Source: an uncultured Bacteroidota bacterium (GTDB lineage: Bacteria > Bacteroidota > Bacteroidia > Bacteroidales > P3). Taken from it: DNA of 37,277 nt. Location of the stretch: positions 1 through 37,277 of the forward strand of contig CADAWR010000018.1 of assembly GCA_902791695.1 (NCBI GenBank), read 5' to 3'. The first letter of the stretch is position 1. Each line of letters opens with the position of its first letter. Below the pieces are notes generated by a model. The model saw nothing but the letters and a program-made list of their open reading frames with translations, was not told the DNA's origin and made no database searches. Below are positions 22,593-30,654 of the stretch, in pieces. The position numbers and the translations under genes were made by a program.

Positions 22593-24452
22593 ATGGAAGA
22601 CAACAAGTTGTTCAGCGAATTCCCGCCCGTCTCGACAGAGAAATGGGAGGAGGTAATCAATAAGGACCTCAAAGGTGCCGACTATGAGAAGAAGCTCGTG
22701 TGGAAGACCATCGAGGGATTCAAGGTGCGCCCCTACTACCGTGCCGAGAACCTCGAAGGCCTTGAGTATCTTGACACCAACCCTGGTGAGAAGCCTTTTG
22801 TCCGCGGCAAGCATGTGGCCGACAACGTGTGGGAGGTGCGTCAGGATATCCACGTCAAGGACTTGGCTGAAGCCAACCGCATAGCGCTGGACGCTGTGCA
22901 GCGCGGTGCCACCTCGCTGGGTCTCTGCGCCAAGCAGGTGAGCAGCGTGGCCGACCTGGAGAAGCTCCTCAAGGGCATCTATATCAACGCAGTGAGCATC
23001 AACTTCATGTGCTCGGACGACTACCTGCAGCTGCTGAAACTCTACGCCGAGTATGCCAAGAAGAACGGCTACAAGGCCGAGGAGCTCTGCGGCTCGGTGG
23101 ACTTCGACATGTTCCGCTATGCCCTGAAGAACGGTAAGTTCCACCGTGGCGAGGAGGGTGACCTCCAGATGGCCAAGGAGCTGGTGGAGTATGCCCACGA
23201 CGCACTGCCGAAGTTCCGCGTGCTCGCCGTCAACGGCCAGCTGCTGCACAACAGCGGCTCGAACATCGTGCAGGAGCTTGGCTTCAGCCTTGCCGCCGCC
23301 AACGAGCTGGTGAGCCGTCTGACCGACATGGGCTGCAAGGCCCACCGTGTGGCTTGCCGCATACAGCTCAACGTGGGTGTGGGCAGCACCTACTTCATGG
23401 AGATTGCCAAGATACGCGCCGCCCGCCTGCTGTGGAGTAATATTGTGGAGCAGTACAAGCCCGAGTGCGACTGCGCCTACAAGCTCTTCATCAACGCCAC
23501 CACCAGCGCCTGGAACCAGTCGGTCTACGACCCCTATGTCAACATGCTGCGCTCCACCACCGAGGCCATGTCGAGCGCTGTGGCCGGTGCCGACTCGATC
23601 AGCGTGCTGCCGTTCGACAACGCCTACAAGGAGGCTGACGATTTCGGCTACCGCATAGCCCGCAACCAGCAGCTGCTGCTCAAGGAAGAGTCCTATATGG
23701 ACAAGATTGTGGACCCTGCAGCCGGCAGCTACTATATTGAAAACCTGACCGACGAGATAGCCAAGGGTGCCTGGGAGCACTTCCTGAAGGTGGAAGCCGC
23801 CGGCGGCATGTGCAAAGCCCTCCGCGCCGGCCTGGTGCAGGACGAGGTGGAGGCCACCGCGCACCAGCGCGACCTTGACATTGCCACCCGCAAGACCACC
23901 ATACTGGGTACCAACCAGTACCCCAACTTGCTGGAGAAGATGGGCGACAAGGTGGCCGCAGGCGAGAAGCACTGTTGCTGCTGCTGCGAGAAGGGCGACG
24001 AGGTGCGCGTGCTGAAGCCCTACCGTGGCGCCGAGGCCTTCGAGGAGCTGCGCATGCAGACCGAGCGTGCTGCCCGCCGTCCCAAGGTCTTCCTGCTCAC
24101 CTACGGCAACCTCACCATGCGCAAGGCGCGTGCCGGTTTTGCCACCAACTTCTTCGGTGTGGCAGGCTACGAGATTATCGACAACCCCGGCTTCGCCACT
24201 GCCGACGAGGGCGCCAAGGCAGCCCTGGAGAGCGGCGCCGACGTCGTGGTGCTCTGCTCGAGCGACGACGAATACGCCGAGCTCACCGAGCCCGTATGCA
24301 AAGCCCTCAAGGGCAAGGTGAAGAGCCTGGTGCTCGCCGGCTTCCCCAAGGAGATGGTGGAGACCTACAAGGGCTACGGCATAGACGAGTTCATACACGT
24401 GAAGACCAACGTCCTCGAGAGCCTCACCAACTTCCAGAAGCTGCTGTTGTAA
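22593..24452 (+). CDS. mutA: Methylmalonyl-CoA mutase small subunit
   Basis: 619 residues. The mutase TIM-barrel is recognisable throughout: VSTEKWEEVINKDLKGADYE, KKLVWKTIEGFKVRPYYRAE, RIQLNVGVGSTYFMEIAKIR, NATTSAWNQSVYDPYVNMLR, GADSISVLPFDNAYKEADDF, DKIVDPAAGSYYIENLTDEI. The C-terminal flavodoxin-like domain (PKVFLLTYGNLTMRKARAGF) has no DxHxxG cobalamin motif, as expected for the non-catalytic small subunit. With MutB it interconverts succinyl-CoA and methylmalonyl-CoA on the propionate route. mutB usually follows directly; here an LptF/G gene does, 7 bases later. Residues 461-465 are five consecutive cysteines in the interdomain linker, which is unusual. Confidence 0.95.
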   Translation: MEDNKLFSEFPPVSTEKWEEVINKDLKGADYEKKLVWKTIEGFKVRPYYRAENLEGLEYLDTNPGEKPFVRGKHVADNVWEVRQDIHVKDLAEANRIALDAVQRGATSLGLCAKQVSSVADLEKLLKGIYINAVSINFMCSDDYLQLLKLYAEYAKKNGYKAEELCGSVDFDMFRYALKNGKFHRGEEGDLQMAKELVEYAHDALPKFRVLAVNGQLLHNSGSNIVQELGFSLAAANELVSRLTDMGCKAHRVACRIQLNVGVGSTYFMEIAKIRAARLLWSNIVEQYKPECDCAYKLFINATTSAWNQSVYDPYVNMLRSTTEAMSSAVAGADSISVLPFDNAYKEADDFGYRIARNQQLLLKEESYMDKIVDPAAGSYYIENLTDEIAKGAWEHFLKVEAAGGMCKALRAGLVQDEVEATAHQRDLDIATRKTTILGTNQYPNLLEKMGDKVAAGEKHCCCCCEKGDEVRVLKPYRGAEAFEELRMQTERAARRPKVFLLTYGNLTMRKARAGFATNFFGVAGYEIIDNPGFATADEGAKAALESGADVVVLCSSDDEYAELTEPVCKALKGKVKSLVLAGFPKEMVETYKGYGIDEFIHVKTNVLESLTNFQKLLL

Positions 24453-24459
24453 TACCACC

Positions 24460-25542
24460 TTGCAGAAGTTAGACAAATATATCTTAGCCAAGTACATCAA
24501 GACCTTCTTGCTGGCCTTGGCTTTGATTATTGTCATCATCATCACCTTTGACGTCAGCGAAAAGCTGGACCGCCTGATAAGCCACCACGCCACCTTCTGG
24601 CAGGTGGTCTTCGATTACTACGGCAACTTCATACCGGGCTTTGTGAACCTCTACAGCCCCTTGTTCATCTTCATCTCCGTGCTCTTCTTCACGTCGAAGA
24701 TGGCCGGCAACACCGAGGTGATAGCCATCCTGGGGTCGGGCATCAGCTACCGCCGCATGCTGCGGCCCTACCTCTACGGTTCGTCGATAGTGGCGTTGGT
24801 GGTGCTTGTGCTCGGCAATTTCGTGCTGCCAATATCCAACCGTCACCTCATGGAGTTCGAGGATAAATATATCAAGTCGCATACGACCAGCTACTACAAT
24901 AACATACACTTCCAGTCGGAGCGAGGAGTGCAGGTGTATGCCGGCACGTACGACGCCATAAGATGCGACGTGTTGCTGTTCCAGCGCGACGTGTTCGACG
25001 ACGAGGGTTGCCTGAAGCGCCGAGAGACGGCGAACTTCATAAGCTACGACAGTGTGGAGCACAGCTGGATATGCCACGACTATGTGGTGCGAACCATAGA
25101 GCCTGGCGGCAATGAGGATTTCACCTACGAGAATGGTGTGCACAAAGATCTTGGTCTGGTGCCCGAGGATTTCGACCTGCTGTCGAAGGACATCACCACC
25201 ATGAACACGCCGGCGCTGGTGAAGCACATACAGAGGGAGAGGTTCCGGGGCACGGGTATAGTGAAGGAGGCCCAGATAGAGCTGTGGCAAAGACTGTTGA
25301 ACCCCATAGCCATAATAGTGATGACGTTCATAGGCGTGGCCATAGCGGCGCGCAAGAGCCGTGGCGGCATAGGGTTGCACCTGGCCATGGGCATAGCCAT
25401 AGCTTTTGCCTTCATAGTGTTCATGAAGATAACCACGGTGTTCGCCACCAATGGCGACCTGTCGCCCTTCATGGCTGTGCTGCTGCCGCAGCTGATATTC
25501 GGCATAGCGGCTGGAATACTGATATACAAAGCACCGAAATAA
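24460..25542 (+). CDS. LptF/LptG family permease
   Basis: 360 residues. The start is a TTG at 24460, 7 bases after mutA; the first in-frame ATG is far inside the protein, and QKLDKYILAKYIKTFLLALA is the standard LptF/G beginning. Transmembrane segments are at about residues 11-31, 57-80, 101-122, 277-295, 305-325 and 333-356, with a periplasmic jellyroll domain (about 125-270) between. LptF and LptG with LptB extract lipopolysaccharide from the inner membrane for transport to the outer membrane. Only one permease is present here; lptB and a second permease are elsewhere. It overlaps the sufE start by one base (TAATG). Confidence 0.88.
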   Translation: MQKLDKYILAKYIKTFLLALALIIVIIITFDVSEKLDRLISHHATFWQVVFDYYGNFIPGFVNLYSPLFIFISVLFFTSKMAGNTEVIAILGSGISYRRMLRPYLYGSSIVALVVLVLGNFVLPISNRHLMEFEDKYIKSHTTSYYNNIHFQSERGVQVYAGTYDAIRCDVLLFQRDVFDDEGCLKRRETANFISYDSVEHSWICHDYVVRTIEPGGNEDFTYENGVHKDLGLVPEDFDLLSKDITTMNTPALVKHIQRERFRGTGIVKEAQIELWQRLLNPIAIIVMTFIGVAIAARKSRGGIGLHLAMGIAIAFAFIVFMKITTVFATNGDLSPFMAVLLPQLIFGIAAGILIYKAPK

Positions 25543-25961
25543 TGACAATACAAGAGACAGAACAGCAGATTATCGACGAGTTCGCCAACTTCGACGAGTG
25601 GCTCGACAAGTATGCCTACTTGATAGAGCTCGGCAAGGAATGTCCCGCTATCGAGGAGAAAGACAAGACGGAGCAGAACCTCATAAAGGGTTGCCAGAGC
25701 AGGGTGTGGCTGAGCTGCGAGTATGCGGACGGCGTGCTGCGCTTCCGCGCCGACAGCGACGCCGTCATCACGCGCGGCATCATCACGCTCCTCATCCGTG
25801 CCCTCGACGGCCACACGCCGCAGGAGATACTGGATGCCGACTTGGCGTTTATCGACGCCATAGGCCTTAAGGAACACCTGTCGCCCACGCGCTCCAACGG
25901 CCTCACCAGCATGGTGAAGCAGATGAAAATGTACGCGTTGGCATTTTCTATGAAGAAATAA
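25542..25961 (+). CDS. sufE: SufE-type sulfur acceptor protein
   Basis: 139 residues from ATG 25542. The family pattern is clear: FDEWLDKYAYLIELGKECPA, KTEQNLIKGCQSRVWLSCEY with the sulfur-accepting Cys51, then RGIITLLIRALDGHTPQEIL and the C-terminal LSPTRSNGLTSMVKQMKMYA. SufE takes persulfide from the SufS cysteine desulfurase and passes it to the SufBCD scaffold. It shares one base with the lptF/G stop and is followed after 2 bases by the DUF59 protein, so it lies in a tight operon. sufC and sufD are about 9 kb away on the other strand. Confidence 0.93.
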   Translation: MTIQETEQQIIDEFANFDEWLDKYAYLIELGKECPAIEEKDKTEQNLIKGCQSRVWLSCEYADGVLRFRADSDAVITRGIITLLIRALDGHTPQEILDADLAFIDAIGLKEHLSPTRSNGLTSMVKQMKMYALAFSMKK

Positions 25962-25963
25962 TT

Positions 25964-26281
25964 ATGGAACCGAACCAAGAGACCATAAAGAGCGCTATCG
26001 TCAACTGCCTTAAGAATATATATGACCCCGAGATACCGGTGAACATATACGACCTGGGGCTGATATACAAGGTGGACGTTGACGAAGAGTTGAACGTGAA
26101 GATCCTGATGACCATGACGGCGCCCGATTGTCCCGAGGCGGAGTACATGTATCAGGAGGTGAAACAGATGGTGGGCTACATAAGCGGCGTGAAAAGTGTC
26201 GACGTGGAGCTGACCTTCGACCCGCCATGGAGTATGGACATGATACCGGACGACATAAAGGTGGAACTGGGATTTATGTAG
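25964..26281 (+). CDS. MIP18/DUF59 family Fe-S assembly factor (SufT/PaaD-like)
   Basis: 105 residues. The family signature is DPEIPVNIYDLGLIYKVDVD, followed by VKILMTMTAPDCPEAEYMYQ with the conserved Cys in APDCP, and VELTFDPPWSMDMI. Members help mature iron-sulfur proteins, often in suf clusters. It follows sufE directly, which supports that role. It is cytoplasmic, without signal or membrane segments. An OppC-type permease gene starts 1 base after its stop, an unrelated neighbour. Confidence 0.92.
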   Translation: MEPNQETIKSAIVNCLKNIYDPEIPVNIYDLGLIYKVDVDEELNVKILMTMTAPDCPEAEYMYQEVKQMVGYISGVKSVDVELTFDPPWSMDMIPDDIKVELGFM

Positions 26282-26282
26282 T

Positions 26283-27365
26283 ATGACGTTTTTGTCGTTA
26301 ATAGGAAAGAAGAAAGACGTGAAGTCGGGGTCGCTGGACCGGATGGTGTGGCGGCGCTTGTGCCACAACCCGCTGGCTGTGACGAGCATGGTGGTGATAG
26401 GCTTCTTTGCCGTGGTGGCCGTGCTGGGCTACCTGATAACGCCCGACCCGACACCTTTCAGCAACCAGCAGTACCTGGAATTGGCGACGCTGAAGCCTGG
26501 GAGCAAGGCCACGTTCCTATGTGTGGGCGACACGGTGCCGTTGAGGCGCAACATGATTAAGGGCACACCGCTGCCATATACAGCCATACCGATAGAGTCT
26601 TACGAGCGACGTGGCGACAGCATCTACGTACAGCCGGTGGCGGGAGCGCCGATGGCGGTAGCTGCCGAGGGCACCACGGTGAAGGAGCGCACCTTTGTGC
26701 TTGGCACCGACCCATACGGGCGTGACGTGCTGAGTATGATAATGATAGGCTCACGCGTGAGCCTGTCGGTGGGATTCATAGCTATACTTATTGCATTGTT
26801 GGTGGGTATAACCCTCGGTGCATTGGCGGCATACCACGGCGGATGGGTGGACAATCTGATAATGTGGGTTATAAACGTGGTGTGGTCCATCCCCACGGTG
26901 CTGCTGGTGATAGCAATAACCTTTGCCTTGGGCAAGGGCTTCTGGCAGATATTTGTTGCTGTAGGCTTGACGATGTGGGTGGACATAGCACGTGTGGTGC
27001 GCGGCGAGGTGCTGAGCATCAAGGAAAAAGAATATGTGGATGCAACGCGTGCGTTGGGCTACAGCACCTTCCGCACCATCTTCAGGCATATACTGCCCAA
27101 TATAGTGGGCGCTGTGGTGGTGGTGGCGGCAAGCAACTTCGCCAGTGCCATACTGTTGGAGGCAGGCTTGAGCTTCCTCGGCATCGGCGTACAGCCTCCC
27201 ATGCCGTCGTGGGGCATGATGGTGAAGGACTATTACGGCTACCTGCTGCTCGACAGTGCATACCTGCCGCTGCTGCCGGGAGCGGCAATAATGCTGATAG
27301 TGCTGGCCTTCATGTTGCTGGCCAACGGCCTGCGTGACGCCCTCGACGTGAAGGCGGCTAAGTAG
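26283..27365 (+). CDS. ABC transporter permease, OppC/DppC family
   Basis: 360 residues. An N-terminal membrane segment (MVVIGFFAVVAVLGYLITPD) is followed by an extracytoplasmic loop of about 110 residues, then the five-helix permease core beginning FVLGTDPYGRDVLSMIMIGS, the family's hallmark. The EAA-type coupling loop is DATRALGYSTFRTIFRHILP, and the end includes ILLEAGLSFLGIGVQPPMPS, then WGMMVKD. It would import peptides or nickel with an OppB-type partner, two ATPases and a binding protein, none of which is in the window. It is the last gene of the mutA run. The loop is larger than in E. coli DppC, as in other Bacteroidetes. Confidence 0.9.
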   Translation: MTFLSLIGKKKDVKSGSLDRMVWRRLCHNPLAVTSMVVIGFFAVVAVLGYLITPDPTPFSNQQYLELATLKPGSKATFLCVGDTVPLRRNMIKGTPLPYTAIPIESYERRGDSIYVQPVAGAPMAVAAEGTTVKERTFVLGTDPYGRDVLSMIMIGSRVSLSVGFIAILIALLVGITLGALAAYHGGWVDNLIMWVINVVWSIPTVLLVIAITFALGKGFWQIFVAVGLTMWVDIARVVRGEVLSIKEKEYVDATRALGYSTFRTIFRHILPNIVGAVVVVAASNFASAILLEAGLSFLGIGVQPPMPSWGMMVKDYYGYLLLDSAYLPLLPGAAIMLIVLAFMLLANGLRDALDVKAAK

Positions 27366-27404
27366 GTGGAGAAAGTATAAAAAATATTAAAAAGTGAAGT
27401 TTTT

Positions 27405-27437
27405 TCTTGTATGTTAGAAAAAAGGTGTACTTTTGCA
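27405..27437 (+). promoter_or_regulatory. Promoter of the lipoprotein genes
   Basis: CTTG near 27406-27409, an 18-base spacer and TACTTTTG at 27428-27435 followed by CA. The first ATG is at 27482, after an A-rich leader. The minus-strand promoter at 30449-30481 has the same TACTTTTGCA. Confidence 0.65.
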
Positions 27438-27481
27438 TTCAAATAGAGAATAAATATTAACCTATAAAACATTAAAAGACA

Positions 27482-27970
27482 ATGAAAAACATGTTCAAAA
27501 TGATGGGCGTCGCCCTGCTCGCCGGTGCCATGCTGTTCACCGCTTGCAAAAAAGACAAAGAGGACACCACTCCTACCAACACCACTCCTACCTATAGTGT
27601 AGTTGTCACCATGGATGGTAATACCTGGCAGAGCAATAACGAGCTGCTCTATATGGTGGAAGGCGACTTGCTGACTATCCAGGGTGAGCAGGATACTAAT
27701 ACTTTCCAGATTGGCTGCGGCAAAAACGCCCAGAACTACAGCTTCGGTATTCCTGAATACTATGTTTGGCTCGAGAGTGGTGCTACGGAGATTACTGGTA
27801 CAACCAATGGTTATATCAACATCACTGCCATTGACCTGAACAGCGCCAAGAAGACCATCAGCGCCAACCTGAAATGCGAGATGGGTCAGATTGAGTCCGG
27901 CCTGTGGCTTGAGATTACCCTCAACAATGCCACTATGATTGATGGTGGTAACAAAATGTTAAACAAATAA
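27482..27970 (+). CDS. Putative lipoprotein of unknown function
   Basis: 162 residues. A lipoprotein signal (MGVALLAGAMLFTACKKDKE, lipobox FTAC) is followed by a Thr/Pro linker (TPTNTTPTYS) and a beta-rich domain starting SVVVTMDGNTWQS. I do not recognise a family. It resembles small Bacteroidetes surface lipoproteins with an immunoglobulin-like or jellyroll fold. It is the first of two genes in a probable operon, 15 bases before the next. The Lys/Asp residues after the Cys may act as an export signal to the cell surface, which is an inference. Confidence 0.8.
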   Translation: MKNMFKMMGVALLAGAMLFTACKKDKEDTTPTNTTPTYSVVVTMDGNTWQSNNELLYMVEGDLLTIQGEQDTNTFQIGCGKNAQNYSFGIPEYYVWLESGATEITGTTNGYINITAIDLNSAKKTISANLKCEMGQIESGLWLEITLNNATMIDGGNKMLNK

Positions 27971-27985
27971 AACAACAAATAGACA

Positions 27986-28345
27986 ATGAAGATTAAAGTT
28001 TTAGCTCTTGCCGTTGCCGCTATGGCTTTGACAGTTGCTTGCAACAACAAGCCTGCTGAGGTGGAAGACACCATGGTTGAGGATACCACCGTCATCGAGG
28101 AGATGGTCGAGGAGGAGGTTGAAGACACCACCACCGTCGCCGTCGCCGAGACTCCCGCCAAGCCGGTTGTCAAGAAGGAAGAGAAGAAAGAGACCACTCA
28201 GGTTAAGACTAACGAGGATGGCACCAAGACTGTCACCGTTAAGAAACTTGAGAAGAAGAACGACGAGCCTGCTGCCACCGAGGTTAAGACCAACGAGGAC
28301 GGTAGCAAGACCGTTAAGGTGAAAAAACTCAGCAAGAAGAACTAA
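27986..28345 (+). CDS. Small acidic/basic repeat lipoprotein
   Basis: 119 residues. Lipoprotein signal MKIKVLALAVAAMALTVACN with lipobox TVAC. The mature part is low-complexity: an acidic stretch (DTMVEDTTVIEEMVEEEVED), then a Lys-rich part with two copies of a unit VKTNEDG(T/S)KTVxVKKL separated by about 26 residues. No cysteines, hydrophobic core or known domain are visible, so it is probably disordered. It may be a periplasmic spacer or scaffold, but function is unknown. A good terminator follows. Confidence 0.75.
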   Translation: MKIKVLALAVAAMALTVACNNKPAEVEDTMVEDTTVIEEMVEEEVEDTTTVAVAETPAKPVVKKEEKKETTQVKTNEDGTKTVTVKKLEKKNDEPAATEVKTNEDGSKTVKVKKLSKKN

Positions 28346-28363
28346 TTGACTGCTGACAAAAAA

Positions 28364-28400
28364 GGAAAGAGACTGCTCCATGGAGTGGTCTCTTTTCTAT
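28364..28400 (+). terminator. Rho-independent terminator after the repeat lipoprotein
   Basis: A long near-palindrome centred on TCCATGGA at 28377-28384 has arms GAAAGAGACTGCTCCA and TGGAGTGGTCTCTTTTC, with one G-T pair. A T-run begins at 28393. Confidence 0.85.
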
Positions 28401-28414
28401 ATTAAAGAAAGAAT

Positions 28415-28813
28415 ATGAAAAAGTATTATTGTCTAGGGTTATTGTTGGCGATGTGTATTTCGTGCAGCAATGAGAATGAGCAGATACGGCAGGCGGCATA
28501 TGGCTACAGTGTTGCTATGGCCAACTATGATATTGACGGAGCAGAGCCCTTCTGCACAGAGGAGACGTCGGCAACAATGCTTAGTACCGCGCGTTATCTA
28601 TTACAGTTTGTGGACAGTAGCTATATTGCATCAGATACACCGGCTAAGGTTGAGATTGTGTCTGTGAGACAAATGTCAGATACCACAGCGTGTGCTGTAT
28701 TTCACAAGACGACACCGATAAAGGATTTTGTAGACACGCTGGAACTCCGCAAGCGTGACGACAGGTGGTTGGCGCATGCACCTATTATAAAAAATAACGT
28801 CGTAGCACAATAA
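28415..28813 (+). CDS. Putative lipoprotein, DUF4878-like
   Basis: 132 residues. Signal MKKYYCLGLLLAMCISCSNE with lipobox CISC. The body (QIRQAAYGYSVAMANYDIDG, AEPFCTEETSATML, and the C-terminal VDTLELRKRDDRWLAHAPI) has the alpha+beta outline of NTF2-like DUF4878 lipoproteins, a loose match. It starts 15 bases after a terminator without a clear promoter of its own. Codon use is more AT-rich than in the housekeeping genes nearby. Confidence 0.72.
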   Translation: MKKYYCLGLLLAMCISCSNENEQIRQAAYGYSVAMANYDIDGAEPFCTEETSATMLSTARYLLQFVDSSYIASDTPAKVEIVSVRQMSDTTACAVFHKTTPIKDFVDTLELRKRDDRWLAHAPIIKNNVVAQ

Positions 28814-28855
28814 ATATGGCTAAGCGACGTTAAAAGTTCAAAGATATTGTGCATT

Positions 28856-29578
28856 ATGAAAAAGTACGCCAAGATATTCGGATTGATGATTGCAGCCTTG
28901 TGTATCGCCAGCATGGTGTTTTCGGCATGCCGCAAGGAAATGCCGCCGGTGCCGGAGCTGCCGCCACCGCCGCCAGACACAACGTATGATGAGTACAATG
29001 GCGACTCAACGGGCATAGCCATCAATGACAGCATTCTTGTGATATTTGGCGACAGCACGGGAAATCTGCGGTGGTCGACGCTGGAGTATGAGTCACACAT
29101 TGAGGTGGACTCGTTTGGCACACATTTGGAGTGGATATTCATTGATGCACACGTCCCTGGAAAGGAGTATCCTTCGTTTAGCCTTAAGATACTGAAGGAG
29201 GAGGGTGACCACACGGGATATATGAATCCATCAAGACCACCAATGCCGGTGCAATATTCAATGCCGGTGCCATCTCTCACCGGAGATGCGAAATGCGGTA
29301 GTCTGTATTATTTCTCAAGTGACAGTGCGGCAAATGCACTGCGTATGACTGATGGATTGCAGTTGGGAGACTGGTGGCCGTGGGAGTTGACGACGTCGGT
29401 GCTGAAGATTGACTATGTCGAGGGACAGATGTTGTTGACAGGCCGCTGTATTGCCAGAATGTTCAATTATTTGGAGTGGATATCAGCCCAGCAAAACGGC
29501 AGCCCAATCAATGTCGAGGATGCTTCCGAGAAGGAGTTACGCATCTCCTTCGGTGGGTTGAGAATCAATAGGAACTAA
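28856..29578 (+). CDS. Putative lipoprotein with proline-rich linker
   Basis: 240 residues from ATG 28856; the frame can be read 3 codons upstream from a TTG, which is less likely. Signal MKKYAKIFGLMIAALCIASM ending in lipobox FSAC, then a proline-rich linker (PPVPELPPPPPDTTY) and a beta-rich domain of about 200 residues with no family I recognise. It may be surface-exposed. It follows the DUF4878-like gene by 42 bases. Its TAA abuts the stop of the convergent gene at 29579 with no base between them. Confidence 0.75.
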   Translation: MKKYAKIFGLMIAALCIASMVFSACRKEMPPVPELPPPPPDTTYDEYNGDSTGIAINDSILVIFGDSTGNLRWSTLEYESHIEVDSFGTHLEWIFIDAHVPGKEYPSFSLKILKEEGDHTGYMNPSRPPMPVQYSMPVPSLTGDAKCGSLYYFSSDSAANALRMTDGLQLGDWWPWELTTSVLKIDYVEGQMLLTGRCIARMFNYLEWISAQQNGSPINVEDASEKELRISFGGLRINRN

Positions 29579-29908
29579 TTATTTCTGGTCTTCGAGAGAT
29601 GCCGCCACGGCTTCGTGGATGGCGCTGTACTCTTCGGGTTGGCTTACGTAGTAGGCAAGGCTTGCCTCTACCTGCTCGCGTGTGATGCCTTGTGCGGCGA
29701 TGATGTCGTCATAGGCGTAGATCATTTCAGGGGTAAGCGAATCGAAATTGTATCGCGTCTCTATGGCGCAGTAGCCTTCGAGGAGATAGGCTTCATGCAG
29801 GAAATTGACCATTTGCTGCTGGTTCAGGATGCCTTCGGGGAGATTGTCGTTGTTGCAGGCAACCAGCATGAGTACAGAGAGGCAAAGAGGAAAAAGAGTC
29901 TTCTTCAT
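29579..29908 (-). CDS. DUF4296-like lipoprotein
   Basis: 109 residues. Signal MKKTLFPLCLSVLMLVACNN with lipobox LVAC. The mature part (LPEGILNQQQMVNFLHEAYL, LEGYCAIETRYNFDSLTP, VEASLAYYVSQPEEYSAIHE) has the outline of DUF4296, a Bacteroidetes family of small helical lipoproteins of unknown role. The gene begins 10 bases after the terminator-like hairpin of the upstream gene, so it either depends on read-through or has a promoter I did not find. Confidence 0.75.
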   Translation of the reverse strand: MKKTLFPLCLSVLMLVACNNDNLPEGILNQQQMVNFLHEAYLLEGYCAIETRYNFDSLTPEMIYAYDDIIAAQGITREQVEASLAYYVSQPEEYSAIHEAVAASLEDQK

Positions 29909-29917
29909 GATAAGGTA

Positions 29918-29948
29918 TAAAAAAAGGCAGGTCCTTACGGAGCCTGCC
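29918..29948 (-). terminator. Terminator or attenuator between two lipoprotein genes
   Basis: On the minus strand GGCAGG/CCTGCC pair (29926-29931 with 29943-29948), extended inward by TCC/GGA, followed by a run of T (29918-29925). It stands between the genes at 29968 and 29579. Confidence 0.8.
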
Positions 29949-29967
29949 CTTTGTTGTAGTCGTTTAC

Positions 29968-30399
29968 TTACTTCTTGAGCTGGTTGGCGATGGCTTTGGC
30001 ACCTTCCTTGACGGCTTTGTCACCGGCCTCTTTGGCGGCGGCGGAAACCTTCTCCTTGATGCAGTTGTTGTACTCAGCCTCCATAGCAGCCTTGAACTCC
30101 TCGTTGCCTTCGTAGGCAGCGTAGCTCTCGCTCAGGATGCTCTTGATGCAGCTCTCGACGCTGGCGGCATCGGTCTTGTAGCAGTTGCATTTGGCACGGC
30201 CGGCCTCAGCGGCGGCGTCCAGCATGGCCTGATGGTCAGCTTCGCTCATCTCTTCGATGGGGGCAACTTCTTCGACGGCGTTCATGACGGTGGTGTCATC
30301 AACGAGAGAATCGGTAGCGGCTTCCTGGTTGTTTTTGCAGGAGACAGCCATGGCGGCGACAAAGAGAGCGCAGCCGATAAACGATAAAACTTTCTTCAT
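29968..30399 (-). CDS. Small helical lipoprotein of unknown function
   Basis: 143 residues. Signal MKKVLSFIGCALFVAAMAVS ending in lipobox AVSC. The mature part is acidic at first (DSLVDDTTVMNAVEEVAPIE), then Ala/Lys/Glu-rich helix with three or four cysteines (RAKCNCYKTDAASVESCIKS, YNNCIKEKVSAAAKEAGD), possibly disulfide-bonded in the periplasm. No known family. It has its own consensus promoter and a terminator after it. It shares the TACTTTTGCA promoter type and A-rich leader with the gene at 27482. Confidence 0.78.
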   Translation of the reverse strand: MKKVLSFIGCALFVAAMAVSCKNNQEAATDSLVDDTTVMNAVEEVAPIEEMSEADHQAMLDAAAEAGRAKCNCYKTDAASVESCIKSILSESYAAYEGNEEFKAAMEAEYNNCIKEKVSAAAKEAGDKAVKEGAKAIANQLKK

Positions 30400-30448
30400 T
30401 TTGTTGTTTTTTAATGTTATACGTTATTTTCTTTTGTTATTTGTTGAG

Positions 30449-30481
30449 TGCAAAAGTACAACATTTCCAGCATATAGCAAT
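30449..30481 (-). promoter_or_regulatory. Promoter of the helical lipoprotein gene
   Basis: On the minus strand ATTG (30481 to 30478), a 19-base spacer and TACTTTTG (30458 to 30451) followed by CA. It lies 51 bases before the ATG at 30399. Confidence 0.7.
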
Positions 30482-30503
30482 GAAATATATTCTTAAATAA
30501 TGC

Positions 30504-30527
30504 AAAAAAGCCCTCGTGATGAGGGCT
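30504..30527 (-). terminator. Terminator of tRNA-Val
   Basis: On the minus strand AGCCCTC (30527 to 30521), a 5-base loop and GAGGGCT (30515 to 30509), followed by a run of six T. It lies 6 bases after the tRNA 3' end. Confidence 0.88.
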
Positions 30528-30533
30528 TTGCGG

Positions 30534-30608
30534 TGGGAGTAACAGGGTTCGAACCAGTGACCTCCTGCTTGTAAGGCAGGCGCTCTGAACCAGCTGAGCT
30601 ATACTCCC
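30534..30608 (-). tRNA. tRNA-Val (anticodon TAC)
   Basis: The 75-base gene folds as a full cloverleaf. The acceptor stem is GGGAGTA with TACTCCC and discriminator A. The D-arm contains AGCTCAGCTGGTTCAGAGC. The anticodon stem CCTGC/GCAGG has loop CTTACAA, giving anticodon TAC at its centre (decoding GTA and probably other Val codons). The T-arm has GGTTCGAACC. The 3' CCA is not fully encoded (ACC then G). A terminator follows at once, so it is a single-gene unit. Confidence 0.95.
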
Positions 30609-30654
30609 AAAGCGGGTGCAAAAATACTAACATTTTCCGATATGGCAAAATAAA

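Noticed and set aside
28001-28381. Minus-strand frame across the small repeat lipoprotein
   Set aside because: The plus-strand gene has a lipoprotein signal, a start after a normal spacer and a terminator. The minus frame is Leu/Gly-rich antisense of acidic and lysine codons.
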